Part shown: positions 5,122 to 5,895 of the stretch, piece after piece
Layout: the number at the start of each line of letters is the position of its first letter
Numbering within the stretch: position 1 is the first letter of the stretch
Notes under the pieces: model-generated
Database searches by the model: none
What the model was told of the DNA's origin: nothing
What the model saw: only the letters and a program-made list of their open reading frames with translations
Made by a program: the position numbers and the translations under genes
NCBI GenBank assembly: GCA_029256465.1
Contig: JAQSXW010000058.1
Span: 1 to 5,895 of the forward strand
Origin: Evtepia sp.
Lineage (GTDB): Bacteria > Bacillota > Clostridia > Oscillospirales > Oscillospiraceae
Reading direction: 5' to 3'
Length of the DNA: 5,895 nt

Positions 5122-5895
5122 CATGATTCATTTACTTTCACATAAGGAAGGCAAACAACGAGCTCGAAGCTCCCATTATGCGCATTTGCCTCCAAGTAGC
5201 CTCCATAGTGCTGTGCAATCTCTCGCATGCCAGGCAGCCCAAACCCGTGCTTCCTTTTATCTGGCTTCGTCGTCACAAATTGATCATTTTCTAAGGTCTC
5301 AGCTCCGAGTGCATTATTAAGGCGCAACATGAGCATTCCCTTATCTGTCCGAATCCGTAGCGTAATCCGCTTATCCTCTGCCTGTTCTGCTCCTTCGATG
5401 GCATTATCCAGCGCATTGCCCAGTAGCGAGCACAAGTCAATGTCAGAAATACCTGTCTGCGCTGGCAAAAAAACTGCGAAATCGGCGGTCATGCCTTTTC
5501 TCTGCATGATTTCCAGTTTGCACGAGAGCACCACGTTCGCGACCTCATTTTCACACAGGCGTTTGACTCCGCACAGTGCGGGCGACTGAGCAAGTTCCTG
5601 CAAATAGTCCTGCGCCTTTTCCTCCTCACCACGCTCCAGTAGTCCTTGCAACACACTGAGATGATTGCGCAAATCGTGGCGTAGTGTGTGGACCTGATTC
5701 TGTTCCCGCTTCAGCCCTTCGTAATAAATCTCCCGAAGCTCCATCACTTGATGCTCTCGCTCCAAAACCTCATGCCGAGCCAGTAAGGTCAGCGCATAGA
5801 GGAGCGCGAGGGAGGAAAGAAACGCAAAAATCAGAATGGTGTAAGCCATGCCAACAAAGCTTGCACGGAGAGATTCCATATCGTAGGGCTGAAAG
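5121..5895 (-). CDS. Sensor histidine kinase, GHKL/AgrC-like, 5' end outside window
   Basis: A signal-transducing kinase of a two-component system. Numbering from the first visible Met (codon at 5877-5879): one membrane helix at about 11-34 and a charged coiled coil at about 35-66. The phosphoacceptor region LRHDLRNHLSVLQGLLERG follows, with the likely phosphorylated His68 in HDLRNH. Next comes the second DHp helix with CENEVANVVLSCK, then an ATPase domain with N-box LLGNALDNAIEGAE (N155, N159), the LRLNN strand and G-box HGFGLPGM (211-218). This pattern belongs to the class of kinases that includes AgrC, NatK and CitS-like proteins. Such kinases usually have several N-terminal membrane helices. 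The frame is open to the window edge (FQPYD before the Met) and no ribosome binding site precedes that Met, so the gene almost certainly continues upstream. The partner response regulator is probably upstream too. Its signal cannot be told from here. It converges on the RNA unit and ends at its own terminator. Confidence 0.9.
   Translation of the reverse strand, partial: FQPYDMESLRASFVGMAYTILIFAFLSSLALLYALTLLARHEVLEREHQVMELREIYYEGLKREQNQVHTLRHDLRNHLSVLQGLLERGEEEKAQDYLQELAQSPALCGVKRLCENEVANVVLSCKLEIMQRKGMTADFAVFLPAQTGISDIDLCSLLGNALDNAIEGAEQAEDKRITLRIRTDKGMLMLRLNNALGAETLENDQFVTTKPDKRKHGFGLPGMREIAQHYGGYLEANAHNGSFELVVCLPYVKVNES

Noticed and set aside
5121..5879. Kinase read as complete with its start at 5879
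   Set aside because: The frame stays open to the window edge, no ribosome binding site precedes the Met, and only one membrane helix would remain. The gene is treated as partial.

Overview
The window looks like chromosomal DNA from a low-to-moderate GC, endospore-former-type Firmicute. A Brevibacillus or Paenibacillus relative is my best guess, inferred from gene style rather than proven. The signs are strong AGGAGG-type ribosome binding sites, long GC-rich intrinsic terminators with T tails, a consensus sigma-A promoter, and the protein families present: a PutP symporter end, an XRE regulator beside a CPBP protease, and a GHKL/AgrC-like kinase.

Layout on the + strand. Bases 2-304 are the C-terminal end of a sodium/proline (PutP-type) symporter, closed by an 18-bp-stem terminator (322-366). 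Next is a two-gene operon: an XRE-type helix-turn-helix regulator with a long helical C-terminal domain (485-1591) and a CPBP/Abi-type intramembrane metalloprotease (1603-2493). The protease's ribosome binding site begins inside the regulator's stop codon, and a terminator follows at 2496-2531. Then come two tandem paralogues (2650-3615 and 3643-4626). Each has one N-terminal membrane anchor and an extracytoplasmic beta-rich domain resembling the DUF4179/DUF5643 ectodomains of some anti-sigma-like proteins, but neither has a cytoplasmic anti-sigma domain.

Bases 4627-5120 (about 490 bp) hold no normal gene, but they are not empty. A near-perfect sigma-A promoter (TTGACA, 17 bp, TACAAT) is followed by a strong ribosome binding site and an 11-codon open reading frame (4707-4742). 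After that come about 290 nt rich in short hairpins, ending in a strong intrinsic terminator (5032-5077). No gene follows on the same strand. This looks like a self-contained RNA transcription unit of about 390 nt that begins with a translated leader peptide. I do not recognise it as a known RNA family. It is the best candidate in the window for something undescribed.

On the - strand, 5121-5895 is the 3' part of a GHKL-type sensor histidine kinase whose 5' end lies beyond the window. Its stop codon abuts its own 16-bp-stem terminator (5086-5121), back to back with the RNA terminator.

Functionally, the regulator and protease probably act together. The two anchored paralogues are probably envelope proteins of unknown role. 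The RNA unit may read translation of its leader peptide through alternative base pairing, which is inference only.
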